Assembly (NCBI GenBank): GCA_900114405.1
Contig: FOSY01000016.1
Location: 18,649 to 82,648, forward strand
DNA length: 64,000 nucleotides
Source: Lachnospiraceae bacterium KH1T2
GTDB lineage: Bacteria; Bacillota; Clostridia; Lachnospirales; Lachnospiraceae
Direction: 5' to 3'
Numbering within the stretch: the stretch's first letter is position 1; every line of letters begins with the position of its first letter. The notes below the pieces were generated by a model, which ran no database searches, had not been told where the DNA came from, and saw only the letters and a list, made by a program, of their open reading frames with translations. Both the position numbers and the translations under genes were made by a program. Of the stretch, positions 28,729 to 38,419 are shown in pieces.

Positions 28729-29675
28729 GATGTATGCTCCTTATCTGTGCATGACAAAATTCTGGAATTATTGCCTTTGAGCATGATTTCTCTGAGTTTG
28801 GAAGCTATTTCACCTATATCTTCATGGTCATTTATCACGTCTGTATCTTTTATTCCACCAAGACTCGATAAAACTCCGCACTCTTTTGACAATAATACAT
28901 CGCAACCGGAAAGCAACGCTTCTACCGGCGCAAGTCCAAACGTCTCAAATATACTATTCTGCACAAAAACCTTTGATTTTTTATATAATTTAAATAATTC
29001 TACCGAATCAACGAGACCTACATTTTCTACAAATTCAAACCCATTGATTTCTTCCGTATCAGCTCCATCAGCACCCGCTACTGTAAGCTTGATGCCACTG
29101 ATACCCGACTTTCTGAGTAATTCAATTGCCTTGCATATATTAACGATCCTTTTTCTCGGCATACCTCCGCCAACACTTATTATTGAAAAGTCTTCACGCT
29201 CTTCCTCAGAATCATCAACCTTCAAACTATCCCAGTCTATACCGTTAGTCAGATGCATTATCTTATTCTTATACTTGGGATAGTGGTCTTTAAGCCATGT
29301 CTCAAACTGCCTTGAAACACCAAGTATCAGATCTGCTGCCTTCATCATTTCTCTTTCATCATCAGCCATCTTATCATTTGGAACTTTATTAAGTATGTTC
29401 TCAAATTCCACACAGCCATGCATCAGATATATGCTTGGTATGCCCCTCATAGCGGCCAGTTTCATTCCCAATATATTCTGCCTTGAATGCCCCGAAAAAA
29501 ATGCACAGTCAGCTTTTTTCATCTTCAGTGCAAGCTCTATCGCCCTTTTTACCTTGATACGTTCTTCCAGGTAAAGTGTATTTTTCGGCAAGTGCTCACG
29601 ATATGCCTTAGTTACATTTGCAGGGCCGGTTCCCGACCAATCATCTCCTATCAGAAACAACCTTATTCCGCTCAT
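28647..29675 (-). CDS. Glycosyltransferase family 4 (GT-B fold)
   Basis: 342 residues with the C-terminal GT4 nucleotide-sugar region: ISVGGGMPRKRIVNICKAIEL, then a KVFVQNSIFETFGLAPVEALLSG stretch, in which the E-x7-E motif (ETFGLAPVE) is complete. The N-terminal half has HGCVEFEN and the GVSRQFETWL segment. Likely adds a sugar to the lipid-linked repeat unit in the cytoplasm. It overlaps the upstream glycosyltransferase by 35 nt. Sugar specificity cannot be told from sequence. Confidence 0.88.
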   Translation of the reverse strand: MSGIRLFLIGDDWSGTGPANVTKAYREHLPKNTLYLEERIKVKRAIELALKMKKADCAFFSGHSRQNILGMKLAAMRGIPSIYLMHGCVEFENILNKVPNDKMADDEREMMKAADLILGVSRQFETWLKDHYPKYKNKIMHLTNGIDWDSLKVDDSEEEREDFSIISVGGGMPRKRIVNICKAIELLRKSGISGIKLTVAGADGADTEEINGFEFVENVGLVDSVELFKLYKKSKVFVQNSIFETFGLAPVEALLSGCDVLLSKECGVLSSLGGIKDTDVINDHEDIGEIASKLREIMLKGNNSRILSCTDKEHTSWENRSKELMAIAEKMVKQKKSSRGQH

Positions 29676-30462
29676 ACTCCAATACCCCCTTATACATACA
29701 CCTTATTGCTCTATACATGGAAATATCTTTTCTATAAAGTTTATACTTTCTGATTGCAAACTGCCATATCAAAAAATGATATCCTCTTCGCCACATCCTG
29801 TAGTATCCGGCACCACGGTCTCTGAAAAATTTCTCATTATATCCCTTAAACCATGTAGATTCCGTATCAAGCAATCCTGCAATTTTTACCGGAACATATA
29901 ATATCTTTAACCCAGCTCTCAACGCATCAAAGAGAAAAATATTTTCCTCGCCCATAGCAAACTCAGATCCCGCACCAAACAACTCATCCATTTTCAGACC
30001 GTATTTTTTTACTGTGCTAAGCCTGAATGCGACTTCCGGCGAAAATATCTTCATCGTGTGAAGAGGCTCCATAAATCTTACTTTATCATAAATTGGAGAA
30101 TGTCTCTCCGGCCTTTCTATAAAAAAAGCGATTATATCTGCCTCAGGATTTTCATCAAAGTACTTCGTGATCAGCTTCTCATAATCATCAACATAGCAGA
30201 CATCATTATCAGCGAATATACAAAATTCTGCCGAAGCATTTTTTAATGCCATATTTCGACTCTTTGATAATCCTCTTTCTGTTGTTGAAATGTAATTTAT
30301 CTTCCTGCCGCCTTCATTTATAACTTCGGTTAAATTCTGATCACATTGATTTATTAATGTAACATTACCTTTAATATTAAGGCAGTCAATATAACGCCAG
30401 CCGTCCAGATGCATGCACGAAAGCAATACTTCCAGACGGCTGGTACTCTTTTCATTATTCAT
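29641..30462 (-). CDS. Glycosyltransferase family 2-like protein
   Basis: 273 residues from the ATG at 30462, chosen since GGAG lies 6 nt upstream and the ATG overlaps the stop of the preceding gene as ATGA. It has a GT-A-type core with RGLSKSRNMALKNA and a FADNDVCYV motif in place of the usual DxD, then a GAGSEFAMGEENIFLFDALRAG region and a basic C-terminus. This layout matches small family-2 enzymes of surface polysaccharide clusters. Donor and acceptor are unknown. Confidence 0.8.
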   Translation of the reverse strand: MNNEKSTSRLEVLLSCMHLDGWRYIDCLNIKGNVTLINQCDQNLTEVINEGGRKINYISTTERGLSKSRNMALKNASAEFCIFADNDVCYVDDYEKLITKYFDENPEADIIAFFIERPERHSPIYDKVRFMEPLHTMKIFSPEVAFRLSTVKKYGLKMDELFGAGSEFAMGEENIFLFDALRAGLKILYVPVKIAGLLDTESTWFKGYNEKFFRDRGAGYYRMWRRGYHFLIWQFAIRKYKLYRKDISMYRAIRCMYKGVLEYERNKVVSDRR

Positions 30463-31226
30463 AAACGTCTCCAGACCGCATGCAGTGCATAAAAAGAAAA
30501 GCACCAGGCACTCTTCAGAATCCCCATACCTTCAACGTTCCTGTATAAATTCCAAATTCTTTTTATTGCCTCATTTTTATTAGACGATAGTGTTCCACTA
30601 CTTCTGCGATACAGCGTAAGTGGCCTATTTAATCCATATGCCGTATAACCTTCTTTAAGCACTTTCCACCAAGTCGCTGTATCTTCACTTGGAACATCCG
30701 GCATCATTATCGTTTCCTTATCAATCTTCGTCATGTCAAACATCACAGTACTTGTGAAAATAGTGGTGTTTTTGAGAGCATCCTCATAATTCATTTTCAA
30801 CGGAACTTTAACGATCTTATCAATTCCGACACCTGTCTCGTCAGCAAACTCATAGCCGGTGAATGAAAATGCAGCGTTCGTTTTATGCATAAAATTCAGC
30901 TGCATCTTAAGCTTTGGCGGTTCCCAAAGATCATCCGCATCCAAAAAAGTAATAAATCTTCCAGATGCAGCCTCAATTCCTAAGTTTCTCGCTGCCGCAG
31001 CTCCTTTTTTTTCACCTGTGATAAGCAAACGGATCTTATTTCCAAGTCCTTTTTCCTGAAACTCTTCAATTATATAGTTTATACATTTTACGCTATTGTC
31101 CGTGGAATGATCTTCCACAAGCAGTATTTCCCAATCTTCATAGGTTTCTGCCATAACAGAACGTACTGTATCTTCTATGAACCGTCCGGCATTATGAACC
31201 GGAATTATAACCGAAACTTCTGCCAT
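30459..31226 (-). CDS. Glycosyltransferase family 2
   Basis: 255 residues from the ATG at 31226 (MAEVSVIIPVHNAGRFIEDT); GGAGG lies upstream, and the longer reading to 31247 overlaps the preceding gene. Typical GT2 features: VSVIIPVHNAG, LLVEDHSTDNS, AAARNLGIEAASGRFITFLDADD (here split by the AAARN and LDADD motifs), and a catalytic-base region SEDTATWW. It adds a sugar to the repeat unit at the inner face of the membrane. The stop overlaps the next glycosyltransferase start. Confidence 0.92.
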   Translation of the reverse strand: MAEVSVIIPVHNAGRFIEDTVRSVMAETYEDWEILLVEDHSTDNSVKCINYIIEEFQEKGLGNKIRLLITGEKKGAAAARNLGIEAASGRFITFLDADDLWEPPKLKMQLNFMHKTNAAFSFTGYEFADETGVGIDKIVKVPLKMNYEDALKNTTIFTSTVMFDMTKIDKETIMMPDVPSEDTATWWKVLKEGYTAYGLNRPLTLYRRSSGTLSSNKNEAIKRIWNLYRNVEGMGILKSAWCFSFYALHAVWRRL

Positions 31227-31243
31227 TCTCTTCCCCCTCCGGG

Positions 31244-32632
31244 TCAATTTCCCTTTGTTGAAGGGTTCTCTTGCCCCCCAGCAGTTACCTTTTCATGTGC
31301 ACCCTCTGTGCTTTCCTTCATGAAAAGTATTTTAACTGTCAATATCATAAGCTTTATATCAAGCCAGAGCGAATACTGCTCAATATAGTAAAGGTCAAAC
31401 TTAAGCTTATCATATGGCAGCGTATTATATTTACCATAGAGCTGAGCATAACCTGTTATTCCGGCTCTAACCTTCATCCTATATCTAAATTCCGGCATCG
31501 TCTCGGAATATTTTTCTATAAATTCTGGTCTTTCCGGTCTTGGGCCAACAAAAGACATATCACCTTTTAACACATTTATAAGCTGTGGAAGCTCGTCAAG
31601 CCTGCACGCCCTTATAAAACGCCCTACCGGAGTGATCCTCGGGTCAGACTCTGCCGCAAGTACTGCCACACCAGCCTTTTCAGCATTCATTATCATGCTT
31701 CTGAATTTATAAATATAAAATTTACGTCCATTTATCGTACATCTAACCTGCTTATACAAAGCCGGTCCGCCATCATAAAGCTTGACAGCTAATGCAGTGA
31801 TTATCATGAAAGGCGATGTTATGATCAAAAGAATCGCTGCAATAACTATATCCATCAATCTCTTGATCACACGTTCTTCATACTGCAAAGGATTTGAATC
31901 CGTAAGAAGCAGCGGCGTATCAAACAAATGCACCGGCTCAGAGCCGTTCAATATGATATCTGAAATCTTCGGCATCACATATATACGTTTAGAGCATTCA
32001 TAGCAATACTTAAAAATAGGGTTTCTTTGATCTGTCGGAATATCCCAAAGCATGATAGTGTTATACTCTTCGATCAGCCTTTTTATCTTTTCATCGCTTT
32101 CACAGGCATTTACTGATTCTGCTATATGAAATTGATCTTTTCTTGTCGCAAGCTTCTCTACGAAATTATGTATCGACTCGCCGCCATATATAAGCAGAAC
32201 ATCATATGGCTTAAACCTGTTCCTATAAAAAGCCGCCGTCGTTGAAATCCATCCGCAGCTAAATAAAAGCTGTATCCCGAATACAGCCAATAATGAAAGC
32301 GGATTTGGAACTTTATATGACAGCAGCATCGCTATCAGATAAAAAAAAGCGTCTGACATTATCGCCGTAAACACGAAGGAAAACATAACTTCCCCAGCTC
32401 GTCTCACTCCGACAAGCAGGCCTCCAAAAACCTGTCCAAGGAAGAGAACCACTCCAACGTACATCGTCATTACAAAGAGATGTCCCTTGAAATAAAGCTG
32501 AGTTCTGAATTCATTATTATAAACATTATGAAGCACATACAATATGAGCAGTGCATCCACGGCAATCATTATAGTGCATGCCGCTAAAGTATATAGGCGT
32601 TTCATCGCCTCTTCTGATCTTATTCGTCTCAT
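31244..32632 (-). CDS. Polyprenyl glycosylphosphotransferase (initiating sugar-phosphate transferase)
   Basis: 462 residues. The N-terminal half has four or five membrane segments and a Rossmann-like middle; the C-terminal half (from about 255) is the bacterial sugar transferase domain, with a re-entrant helix (RLMDIVIAAILLIITSP), YKFRSM, PRITPVGRFIRACRLDELPQ (DELPQ core) and GDMSFVGPRPERPEF. These enzymes put the first sugar-phosphate on undecaprenyl phosphate, so this is the initiating step of the cluster. Start at 32632 follows the preceding stop immediately; an in-frame ATG at 32605 is an alternative. Confidence 0.93.
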   Translation of the reverse strand: MRRIRSEEAMKRLYTLAACTIMIAVDALLILYVLHNVYNNEFRTQLYFKGHLFVMTMYVGVVLFLGQVFGGLLVGVRRAGEVMFSFVFTAIMSDAFFYLIAMLLSYKVPNPLSLLAVFGIQLLFSCGWISTTAAFYRNRFKPYDVLLIYGGESIHNFVEKLATRKDQFHIAESVNACESDEKIKRLIEEYNTIMLWDIPTDQRNPIFKYCYECSKRIYVMPKISDIILNGSEPVHLFDTPLLLTDSNPLQYEERVIKRLMDIVIAAILLIITSPFMIITALAVKLYDGGPALYKQVRCTINGRKFYIYKFRSMIMNAEKAGVAVLAAESDPRITPVGRFIRACRLDELPQLINVLKGDMSFVGPRPERPEFIEKYSETMPEFRYRMKVRAGITGYAQLYGKYNTLPYDKLKFDLYYIEQYSLWLDIKLMILTVKILFMKESTEGAHEKVTAGGQENPSTKGN

Positions 32633-33499
32633 TTATAGCTTTCTTCTCAATGAAAGCAGTAAAAACCCCGGTATCCCGGCCAATACCAGCAATAAAGGAA
32701 GCGGATTTTTCTGCTTATGATCACTTTCTGCCATTAGTGCAAATCTTAGACAATGCGCTGCATATTTAAGCCTGAGTTTTGACCATGGTGTAAACTTCGC
32801 CCTATTTACATAGTACAGATACCATGCCGTCGGATTATCCCATCTAAGCTCATCAACTTTCGCTGTATAGCCCTCATCCTCAAGCTCGCATATAGTTAAA
32901 ATTTTAGGCATCACCATAAGATAATACTTTTGTCCTATAAGGTCATATACATAATCTTCAGGAACATATTTCTCACCTTCTATCTCAGGAAAAAGATTTT
33001 CCTTCAATACGTCAGTTCTGAAAACGAGTGTCGTTTCACCGTTAAAACCCCTTATTCTCAGATCAAGCAAAGATGTCTTATCTACATCAGGAAATTCCTC
33101 ATTATATAGTATTTCTGTCTCACTGATTCCCTTATGCGCCACGATTCCTGCACATTTATCATCATCTTTGCAACTATTCCATGCATTCAATATATCATCA
33201 ACTGCACTCTTTGTAAAACAATCATCTGAATCAAGACACACAAAAAGAGGCGAAGCTGCATTCTTAACTCCGTCGTTGTGTGAACGCATTTTCCCGCCAT
33301 TTTCACGGTATAAATAACGAACTGTTATCTTTTTTTCAGAAATAAATTTATTTACAATATTTCTTGTAGAATCTGTCGACCCATCATCTACTATCAGCCA
33401 TTCAAAGTTATGATTTGTCTGATCTACAAGACTTTCATATACTCTATTTAGAAGCTCAGCCCTGTTATATGTTGGTGTAAATACCGTTAATTCTGCCAT
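32633..33499 (-). CDS. Glycosyltransferase family 2 with C-terminal membrane segment
   Basis: 288 residues: ELTVFTPTYNRAELL, WLIVDDGSTDSTRNIV, and an FVCLDSDDCF motif equal to DxD, then a basic region and a hydrophobic end (PLPLLLVLAGIPGFLLLSL) that probably anchors it to the membrane. Its start overlaps the upstream gene by 13 nt and the sugar transferase follows without gap. It closely matches the layout of repeat-unit glycosyltransferases; sugar unknown. Confidence 0.9.
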   Translation of the reverse strand: MAELTVFTPTYNRAELLNRVYESLVDQTNHNFEWLIVDDGSTDSTRNIVNKFISEKKITVRYLYRENGGKMRSHNDGVKNAASPLFVCLDSDDCFTKSAVDDILNAWNSCKDDDKCAGIVAHKGISETEILYNEEFPDVDKTSLLDLRIRGFNGETTLVFRTDVLKENLFPEIEGEKYVPEDYVYDLIGQKYYLMVMPKILTICELEDEGYTAKVDELRWDNPTAWYLYYVNRAKFTPWSKLRLKYAAHCLRFALMAESDHKQKNPLPLLLVLAGIPGFLLLSLRRKL

Positions 33500-34386
33500 A
33501 AACTCAAAAACTTCTGCTGTTTCCAGACTTCGCTGTAATCAGGCAGAGTAAATACCTCCGTATTATTTGAAGTATACTTATATACAACCCTTGTCCCGGT
33601 CTCGCCGATCTTTTTTAATCCGGCTTTTTCAAGATAATACTGCATGGAACTATAATGATCCAGCACAATATACTCTGTATTGCTGTCATCCATAGCTTTA
33701 ATGAAATCACTTTTAGGAATCTGCCTTCCCATCACAATAACTCCCAAAATACGATTTACAGGATTTTCGTCATACGCAAGCATATCATCTGTTATTTTTC
33801 CGGCAACCGCATTAATATAGGCTTCACGGTCAACCGTAAGCATTATAGACGCGTCATACTGACGCAGCTCCATATTCATGTTGTAATCACATACAGCCCT
33901 TGGATATTCATGATCACTGTCATTATGGATAATATTTGCCACTTGAAGTACTTCTTCCGGCATTTTGTATATATTGGCTGCCTTCGTATAACCAGAAGAG
34001 TACAAGTACACACCGCTTCCTGCAAGTATCATACAAAACGCTGCCGTTAAAACTATTTTTTCCCCTATAGTTTCTTTCTGGATAACAAACTTTGCAGCTA
34101 AATATGACAAAACCAATGTCACAGGCGCAATCCACAAAAATCTATAATATTCTTTATTTATATCAAACAGAGTATTTATAACTACCGGTGTGACCGGATT
34201 GAAAACAGTCAATAACGTTACTATTCCGGGCCAGAAAAAAACTGCTTTTTCCTTTTCACTGCCCTTTAGCAATATGAATAGCAGAGCTGCAACATAAAAC
34301 AGCAAATATAAGCATCCACCGCTATAGTAACCTATGCACTTAAAAATATATAAAAAGCCGCTTTCAGCGACAGTTAATGTCTGCAT
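33487..34386 (-). CDS. Membrane protein resembling the C-terminal part of a GT-C glycosyltransferase
   Basis: 299 residues. Four or so hydrophobic segments in the first 130 residues are followed by an extracytoplasmic soluble domain of about 160 residues ending KIGETGTRVVYKYTS and a short tail. This end is like the periplasmic ends of GT-C enzymes. The gene starts 14 nt after the stop of the DUF6077-like gene with a weak AGGGAA site, and the pair could be one membrane glycosyltransferase made in two pieces. I do not recognise it as a stand-alone family. Confidence 0.5.
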   Translation of the reverse strand: MQTLTVAESGFLYIFKCIGYYSGGCLYLLFYVAALLFILLKGSEKEKAVFFWPGIVTLLTVFNPVTPVVINTLFDINKEYYRFLWIAPVTLVLSYLAAKFVIQKETIGEKIVLTAAFCMILAGSGVYLYSSGYTKAANIYKMPEEVLQVANIIHNDSDHEYPRAVCDYNMNMELRQYDASIMLTVDREAYINAVAGKITDDMLAYDENPVNRILGVIVMGRQIPKSDFIKAMDDSNTEYIVLDHYSSMQYYLEKAGLKKIGETGTRVVYKYTSNNTEVFTLPDYSEVWKQQKFLSLWQN

Positions 34387-34400
34387 ATTTTATTTCCCTA

Positions 34401-35489
34401 TCAATGTTTTCCAAAAAGTGGCGGATATGTATAGAACACAAACAAACCTTTAACATAACCAACATATGCAAGCAGAAGTATTATGCAAGGAATAACGCAA
34501 AGTGCACAATTAATGATCACTTTTACGCTTTTCTTTCTTACAGCCAATGGCAGACCTAGAACTGCGACTGTCGCCGGCACCAGCATATTAGCTGAGTTTG
34601 AAAGAATTGTTGAGCCTAAACATACCAAAAACAAAAATCTCCAATTTCTGCCTTTTCTATGATCATCATTTAATTTTATAAATATATAAATGACCATTGG
34701 TATAACAATATTTCCGATTAGAGATTTTCCTTCATATGTTCTCGTAAGCATAAAATTTGAACTTGTAAATATTGAAATATAAAAGAAATTTACAACACCT
34801 GCAAAGAAAAGCATGAGGCTTATCGCAGATGTCTTTTTTCCAAAAAGTTCAAGAGCTATACGATAATAAATGATATTACTGATAACGAAAGCCGTCCCCG
34901 CCATTATGGTTTTAGTCCAAAGAAGCGGATGTATCCCCGTCAGGTAGCACCACACAGCATCATTCATAGGATAGGTTGAAAAAAGATATCTCATTTCAAA
35001 ATGATTCAGCCAGTCTCCTGTATATGGATCATATATATTCATGGTATTTGTCTGTAATGATGTAGTTACATTTGCGACGTAATATGCAGCATCTAATGTA
35101 AACTGATATGCATTAAGAATAATTACCAGCTGTACCAGAACAATCGCAGCTACACTTATAGCAAATGCTTTATGCCTGCACAGCACTGCTGAAACCTCTG
35201 AAAACTTATCTTTCCATATTTTATGGTTGAGTATGCATGAAATTATGCAAATGATTCCGATCATGACTCCCCATAAATTTCCGAGCCAACTTAATGGGCG
35301 CCAGTTCAGCATGATCACAAGACACGGTATATCAAATAAACAATAATATACAAAAAAACCACTTAAAACCGTCGTCGAGATTGAAAAATCTTTATTACTC
35401 TGCCTGCCTGTAATAAGTGAACCGAATATAAAGTATAAAATTAAATTGACGGGTATCATCATGATACCCATTAACATTTGAAGTGTCAC
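34401..35489 (-). CDS. DUF6077-like integral membrane protein (possible GT-C glycosyltransferase N-terminal part)
   Basis: 362 residues with about nine or ten membrane segments. The loop near residue 130 holds FTLDAAYYVANVTTSLQTN, which resembles the catalytic aspartate loop of GT-C enzymes after the first long membrane helices. The start at 35489 is a GTG; ATG codons at 35477 and 35471 are alternatives with no better ribosome site. It starts right at the end of a small membrane protein gene, and its stop lies just before the gene that looks like its C-terminal half. Family assignment is from memory of the sequence pattern. Confidence 0.5.
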   Translation of the reverse strand: MTLQMLMGIMMIPVNLILYFIFGSLITGRQSNKDFSISTTVLSGFFVYYCLFDIPCLVIMLNWRPLSWLGNLWGVMIGIICIISCILNHKIWKDKFSEVSAVLCRHKAFAISVAAIVLVQLVIILNAYQFTLDAAYYVANVTTSLQTNTMNIYDPYTGDWLNHFEMRYLFSTYPMNDAVWCYLTGIHPLLWTKTIMAGTAFVISNIIYYRIALELFGKKTSAISLMLFFAGVVNFFYISIFTSSNFMLTRTYEGKSLIGNIVIPMVIYIFIKLNDDHRKGRNWRFLFLVCLGSTILSNSANMLVPATVAVLGLPLAVRKKSVKVIINCALCVIPCIILLLAYVGYVKGLFVFYTYPPLFGKH

Positions 35490-35822
35490 TTACTCTGTGC
35501 TCTCCCTTACTGCCTGCATTTCCTGAACAGTCTCTTCAAGATTCTGAACACTGCCATAAAGTGTATTGATTTTGCTATTCAGCGTAAATATGGATACGAC
35601 TGCAAAAATGGCAAATAGAATGAAAACTACATAGCCAATAACAATCATCCTCCACTTCGTCTTGTTATTCAAGATGTCATCCTCCGCTGTTGTATCTTCT
35701 TCCCTCGATTCTGAATCATTGAACAAAAAAAGCGCCGCCAGCCTGTCGAGCAGCGGCGCAGTTTTCTTCTGTGTCAAAATGAGGATTATTCCGATTAGAA
35801 TCAGTCCTGCACGGAAAATCAT
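35490..35822 (-). CDS. Small membrane protein of the polysaccharide cluster, unknown function
   Basis: 110 residues with an N-terminal hydrophobic segment (about 2-16), an acidic cytoplasmic loop, a second membrane segment (about 58-82), and a C-terminal coiled coil (INTLYGSVQNLEETVQEMQA). The arrangement is like the small DUF2304-type proteins found beside glycosyltransferases, but similarity is only in topology. AGAGGA precedes the ATG. It sits 14 nt after rfbD and 0 nt before the DUF6077-like gene, so it is part of the operon. Confidence 0.6.
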   Translation of the reverse strand: MIFRAGLILIGIILILTQKKTAPLLDRLAALFLFNDSESREEDTTAEDDILNNKTKWRMIVIGYVVFILFAIFAVVSIFTLNSKINTLYGSVQNLEETVQEMQAVRESTE

Positions 35823-35836
35823 ATTTCGTCCTCTAC

Positions 35837-36715
35837 TTAGATATCAAGATTTTTAATGTAATCAGCAATAGCATCGTGCCAGTCAGCAAATGTATAGCTT
35901 CCTGTAAGACGAAGCATATAGTTATCAAGGATTGAATATGCCGGTCTTGGTGCACTCTGTGGATTCATTGCTGTATACTCGGCTGTAGTCACATGATTTA
36001 CCTTAGTATCCTTGCCTGCAAGGCGGAATATCTCTTCTGTGAAATCAGCCCAGTTTGTATCACCTTCACATGTTGCATGGAAGAGACCATAGTTCTCTGT
36101 CGGAAGTAAAGTATGTATTGCACGAGCAAGCTCCTTGGTACTTGTAGGTGTTCCAAGCTGGTCCTTAACTACACTTACTTCTGAATGATTCTCAGAAAGT
36201 CTGAGCATTGTCTTAACAAAGTTCTTTCCGTCACCATAAAGCCATGCTGTTCTAAGGATGAAGAATTCCTTAGCGAACTGCTTTACAAAGTTTTCTCCGG
36301 CAAGCTTTGTGATTCCATATGCACTTACAGGTCCGACCTCATCAAATTCTGTATAAGGTTTTGATGCATTCCCCGGAAATACATAGTCCGTAGAAACATG
36401 CACAAGCTTAGCGCCTGTATCTGTTGCAGCTATTGCAAGGTTTCTGGGTCCGATCGCATTGATCTTATAAGAAAGATCCCTATCCTTTTCCTGCGCATCT
36501 ACAGCAGTATATGCTGCACAGTTGATGATCGCATATGGTTTGATCTCTTTTGCAAGTGCTGTTACAGCATCAACATCTGTAATATCGAGAGAATGAATGC
36601 CGTCTCCCTCAGCCACGTCTGTATTATAGATTTCAAATTCGCTGTTTCCAGCAAGTTCAAGATTGATAGCACGACCAAGCTGGCCATTGCTTCCTGTTAC
36701 TAAAAGCTTTTTCAT
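35837..36715 (-). CDS. rfbD: dTDP-4-dehydrorhamnose reductase
   Basis: 292 residues of the short-chain dehydrogenase/reductase type: NAD(P)-binding TGSNGQLGRAI (7-17), VHVSTDYVFPG with the catalytic Ser/Thr, and YGITKLAGE with Tyr133 and Lys137. It makes dTDP-L-rhamnose in the last step. rfbA, rfbB and rfbC are not in the window. As the first gene of the polysaccharide cluster it suggests that the product contains rhamnose. Confidence 0.93.
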   Translation of the reverse strand: MKKLLVTGSNGQLGRAINLELAGNSEFEIYNTDVAEGDGIHSLDITDVDAVTALAKEIKPYAIINCAAYTAVDAQEKDRDLSYKINAIGPRNLAIAATDTGAKLVHVSTDYVFPGNASKPYTEFDEVGPVSAYGITKLAGENFVKQFAKEFFILRTAWLYGDGKNFVKTMLRLSENHSEVSVVKDQLGTPTSTKELARAIHTLLPTENYGLFHATCEGDTNWADFTEEIFRLAGKDTKVNHVTTAEYTAMNPQSAPRPAYSILDNYMLRLTGSYTFADWHDAIADYIKNLDI

Positions 36716-36731
36716 TACAATTATGCCTTTC

Positions 36732-36995
36732 TTATTCGCCTAATCCGTCTTCTATGATACCCACCAAGGCGTTCAGCGCTTCCTGTTCATCCTCGCCTTC
36801 ACACATAAGTTCAATCTCATCTCCGCTTTTTACACAGGCACCGAGAACACTAAGCACACTCTTTGCATTTGCTGTATTCTCCCTGAATCTAAATGTGATC
36901 AATGAGCGAAATTTCATCGCTTCCTGACACAAAATACCTGCGGGACGAAGGTGAAGTCCAGTAGGATTTTTAACAACAACTCTCTTACTAACCAT
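36732..36995 (-). CDS. HPr family phosphocarrier protein
   Basis: 87 residues with the phospho-accepting His15 in PTGLHLRPAG and the regulatory Ser46 in NAKSVLSVLGA. HPr passes phosphate in the sugar phosphotransferase system, and HPr phosphorylated on the serine takes part in carbon catabolite control in Firmicutes. Having both residues argues for HPr and not Crh. It lies between glmM and rfbD; no PTS enzyme I is nearby. Confidence 0.93.
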   Translation of the reverse strand: MVSKRVVVKNPTGLHLRPAGILCQEAMKFRSLITFRFRENTANAKSVLSVLGACVKSGDEIELMCEGEDEQEALNALVGIIEDGLGE

Positions 36996-37018
36996 CCCAA
37001 CTCCTTTGAAAATTTAGC

Positions 37019-38368
37019 TTAAATAACTGTTGTTTCAATCAATTCAGCAAGCTTCTTCGCGTCGGCATCAATAACTGCCTGATCCTTACCCTCGATCATA
37101 ACACGAACAAGCGGCTCTGTACCTGAAGGACGGATCAGCACTCTGCCTTCACCTGCATACTTAGCCTCAAGATCATCAATTGCCTTCTTGATCTCTGGGT
37201 ATTCAAGATACTTATCCTTCTTGTGATTCGGAACCGTCGCATTATAAAGTGCCTGTGGGAGAATCTGCATAACCTTTGCAAGCTCAGAAAGCTTCTTTCC
37301 GCTTTCTTTTACAACTTCAAGCAAATGAAGTGCTGAAAGAAGTCCGTCACCTGTAGTATTTTCTTTAAGGAAAATAATATGTCCTGACTGCTCTCCTCCG
37401 ATTGCACCGTCAATTTCTCTCATACGTTCAAGAACATAACGGTCTCCAACCTTAGTCTGCTCTACCTTGATTCCCTTTTCCTTACACATGAGAATAAAGC
37501 CGAGGTTAGTCATCACTGTAACAACTATTGTGTTATTTGTAAGCTCTCCTCTTTCTTTCATGTAATTTCCAATGATAGCCATGATCTCATCGCCATTAAC
37601 AACTTTACCATTTTCATCAGCTGCAAGAAGACGATCAGCATCACCATCAAATGCAAGACCAAGATCAGCCTTTTCCATTACTACTCTTGCACAGAGCTCT
37701 TCCATATGTGTAGATCCACAATTAGCATTGATATTTGTTCCATCAGGATTGTTATGTATTGCAATAACCTCTGCTCCAAGCTCTTTAAGAGTCTCTACTG
37801 ATGTATAAGAAGACGCTCCTTCTGCACAATCCACAACGATCTTAAGTCCGCGAAGACTTGTGTTGATCTGCTTCATTGAATGATTGATGTATTCTTCCCT
37901 TGCATCACGACGATACTTTATCTTACCTACTCCTGAGCCAGTCGGATGCGGAAGATCCTTATTACCATTTTTAATATAAGACTCTATCTTGTCCTCAAGT
38001 TCATCAGAAAGTTTGTAACCATCTCCATTAAAAAACTTGATTCCATTAAACTCTACCGGATTGTGTGACGCAGAAATAACAACACCTGCATCAACTTTAT
38101 ACTTACGAGTAAGATAAGCAACTGCCGGAGTTGGAATAACACCAACATACACCGCATTTGCTCCAACGGAACAGATACCAGCCATAAGTGCATTTGCAAG
38201 CATGTCACCAGAAACTCTGGTATCGCATCCTACCATGATCGTCGGGCGATAATCATTCTGCTCTGTAAGCACATAAGCACCAGCTGCACCAAGCTGCATC
38301 GCAAGAAGTGGTGTAAGCTCCTGATTTGCTACACCTCTTACTCCGTCCGTTCCAAATAACCTAGCCAT
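37019..38368 (-). CDS. glmM: Phosphoglucosamine mutase
   Basis: 449 residues from the ATG at 38368 ([16 protein letters not shown]), with AAGGAG 4-5 nt upstream; the in-frame ATG at 38398 is rejected. Active-site Ser101 in [12 protein letters not shown], the metal loop DGDADR, and the GGEQSGHI and RPSGTEP motifs. It makes glucosamine-1-phosphate for UDP-GlcNAc and cell wall. The cdaA-cdaR-glmM order is a known conserved cluster in Firmicutes; GlmM is bound and inhibited by CdaA in several species. Confidence 0.97.
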   Translation of the reverse strand: MARLFGTDGVRGVANQELTPLLAMQLGAAGAYVLTEQNDYRPTIMVGCDTRVSGDMLANALMAGICSVGANAVYVGVIPTPAVAYLTRKYKVDAGVVISASHNPVEFNGIKFFNGDGYKLSDELEDKIESYIKNGNKDLPHPTGSGVGKIKYRRDAREEYINHSMKQINTSLRGLKIVVDCAEGASSYTSVETLKELGAEVIAIHNNPDGTNINANCGSTHMEELCARVVMEKADLGLAFDGDADRLLAADENGKVVNGDEIMAIIGNYMKERGELTNNTIVVTVMTNLGFILMCKEKGIKVEQTKVGDRYVLERMREIDGAIGGEQSGHIIFLKENTTGDGLLSALHLLEVVKESGKKLSELAKVMQILPQALYNATVPNHKKDKYLEYPEIKKAIDDLEAKYAGEGRVLIRPSGTEPLVRVMIEGKDQAVIDADAKKLAELIETTVI

Positions 38369-38419
38369 TATACTCCTTCCGTATACTGCATAACGCATAT
38401 ACTAACCATTCATTAAATT

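Noticed and set aside
34380..34405. Simple frameshift between the two GT-C-like genes
   Set aside because: The second gene has a stop in its own frame 3 nt before its ATG, so one insertion or deletion would not join the two frames at the gap.
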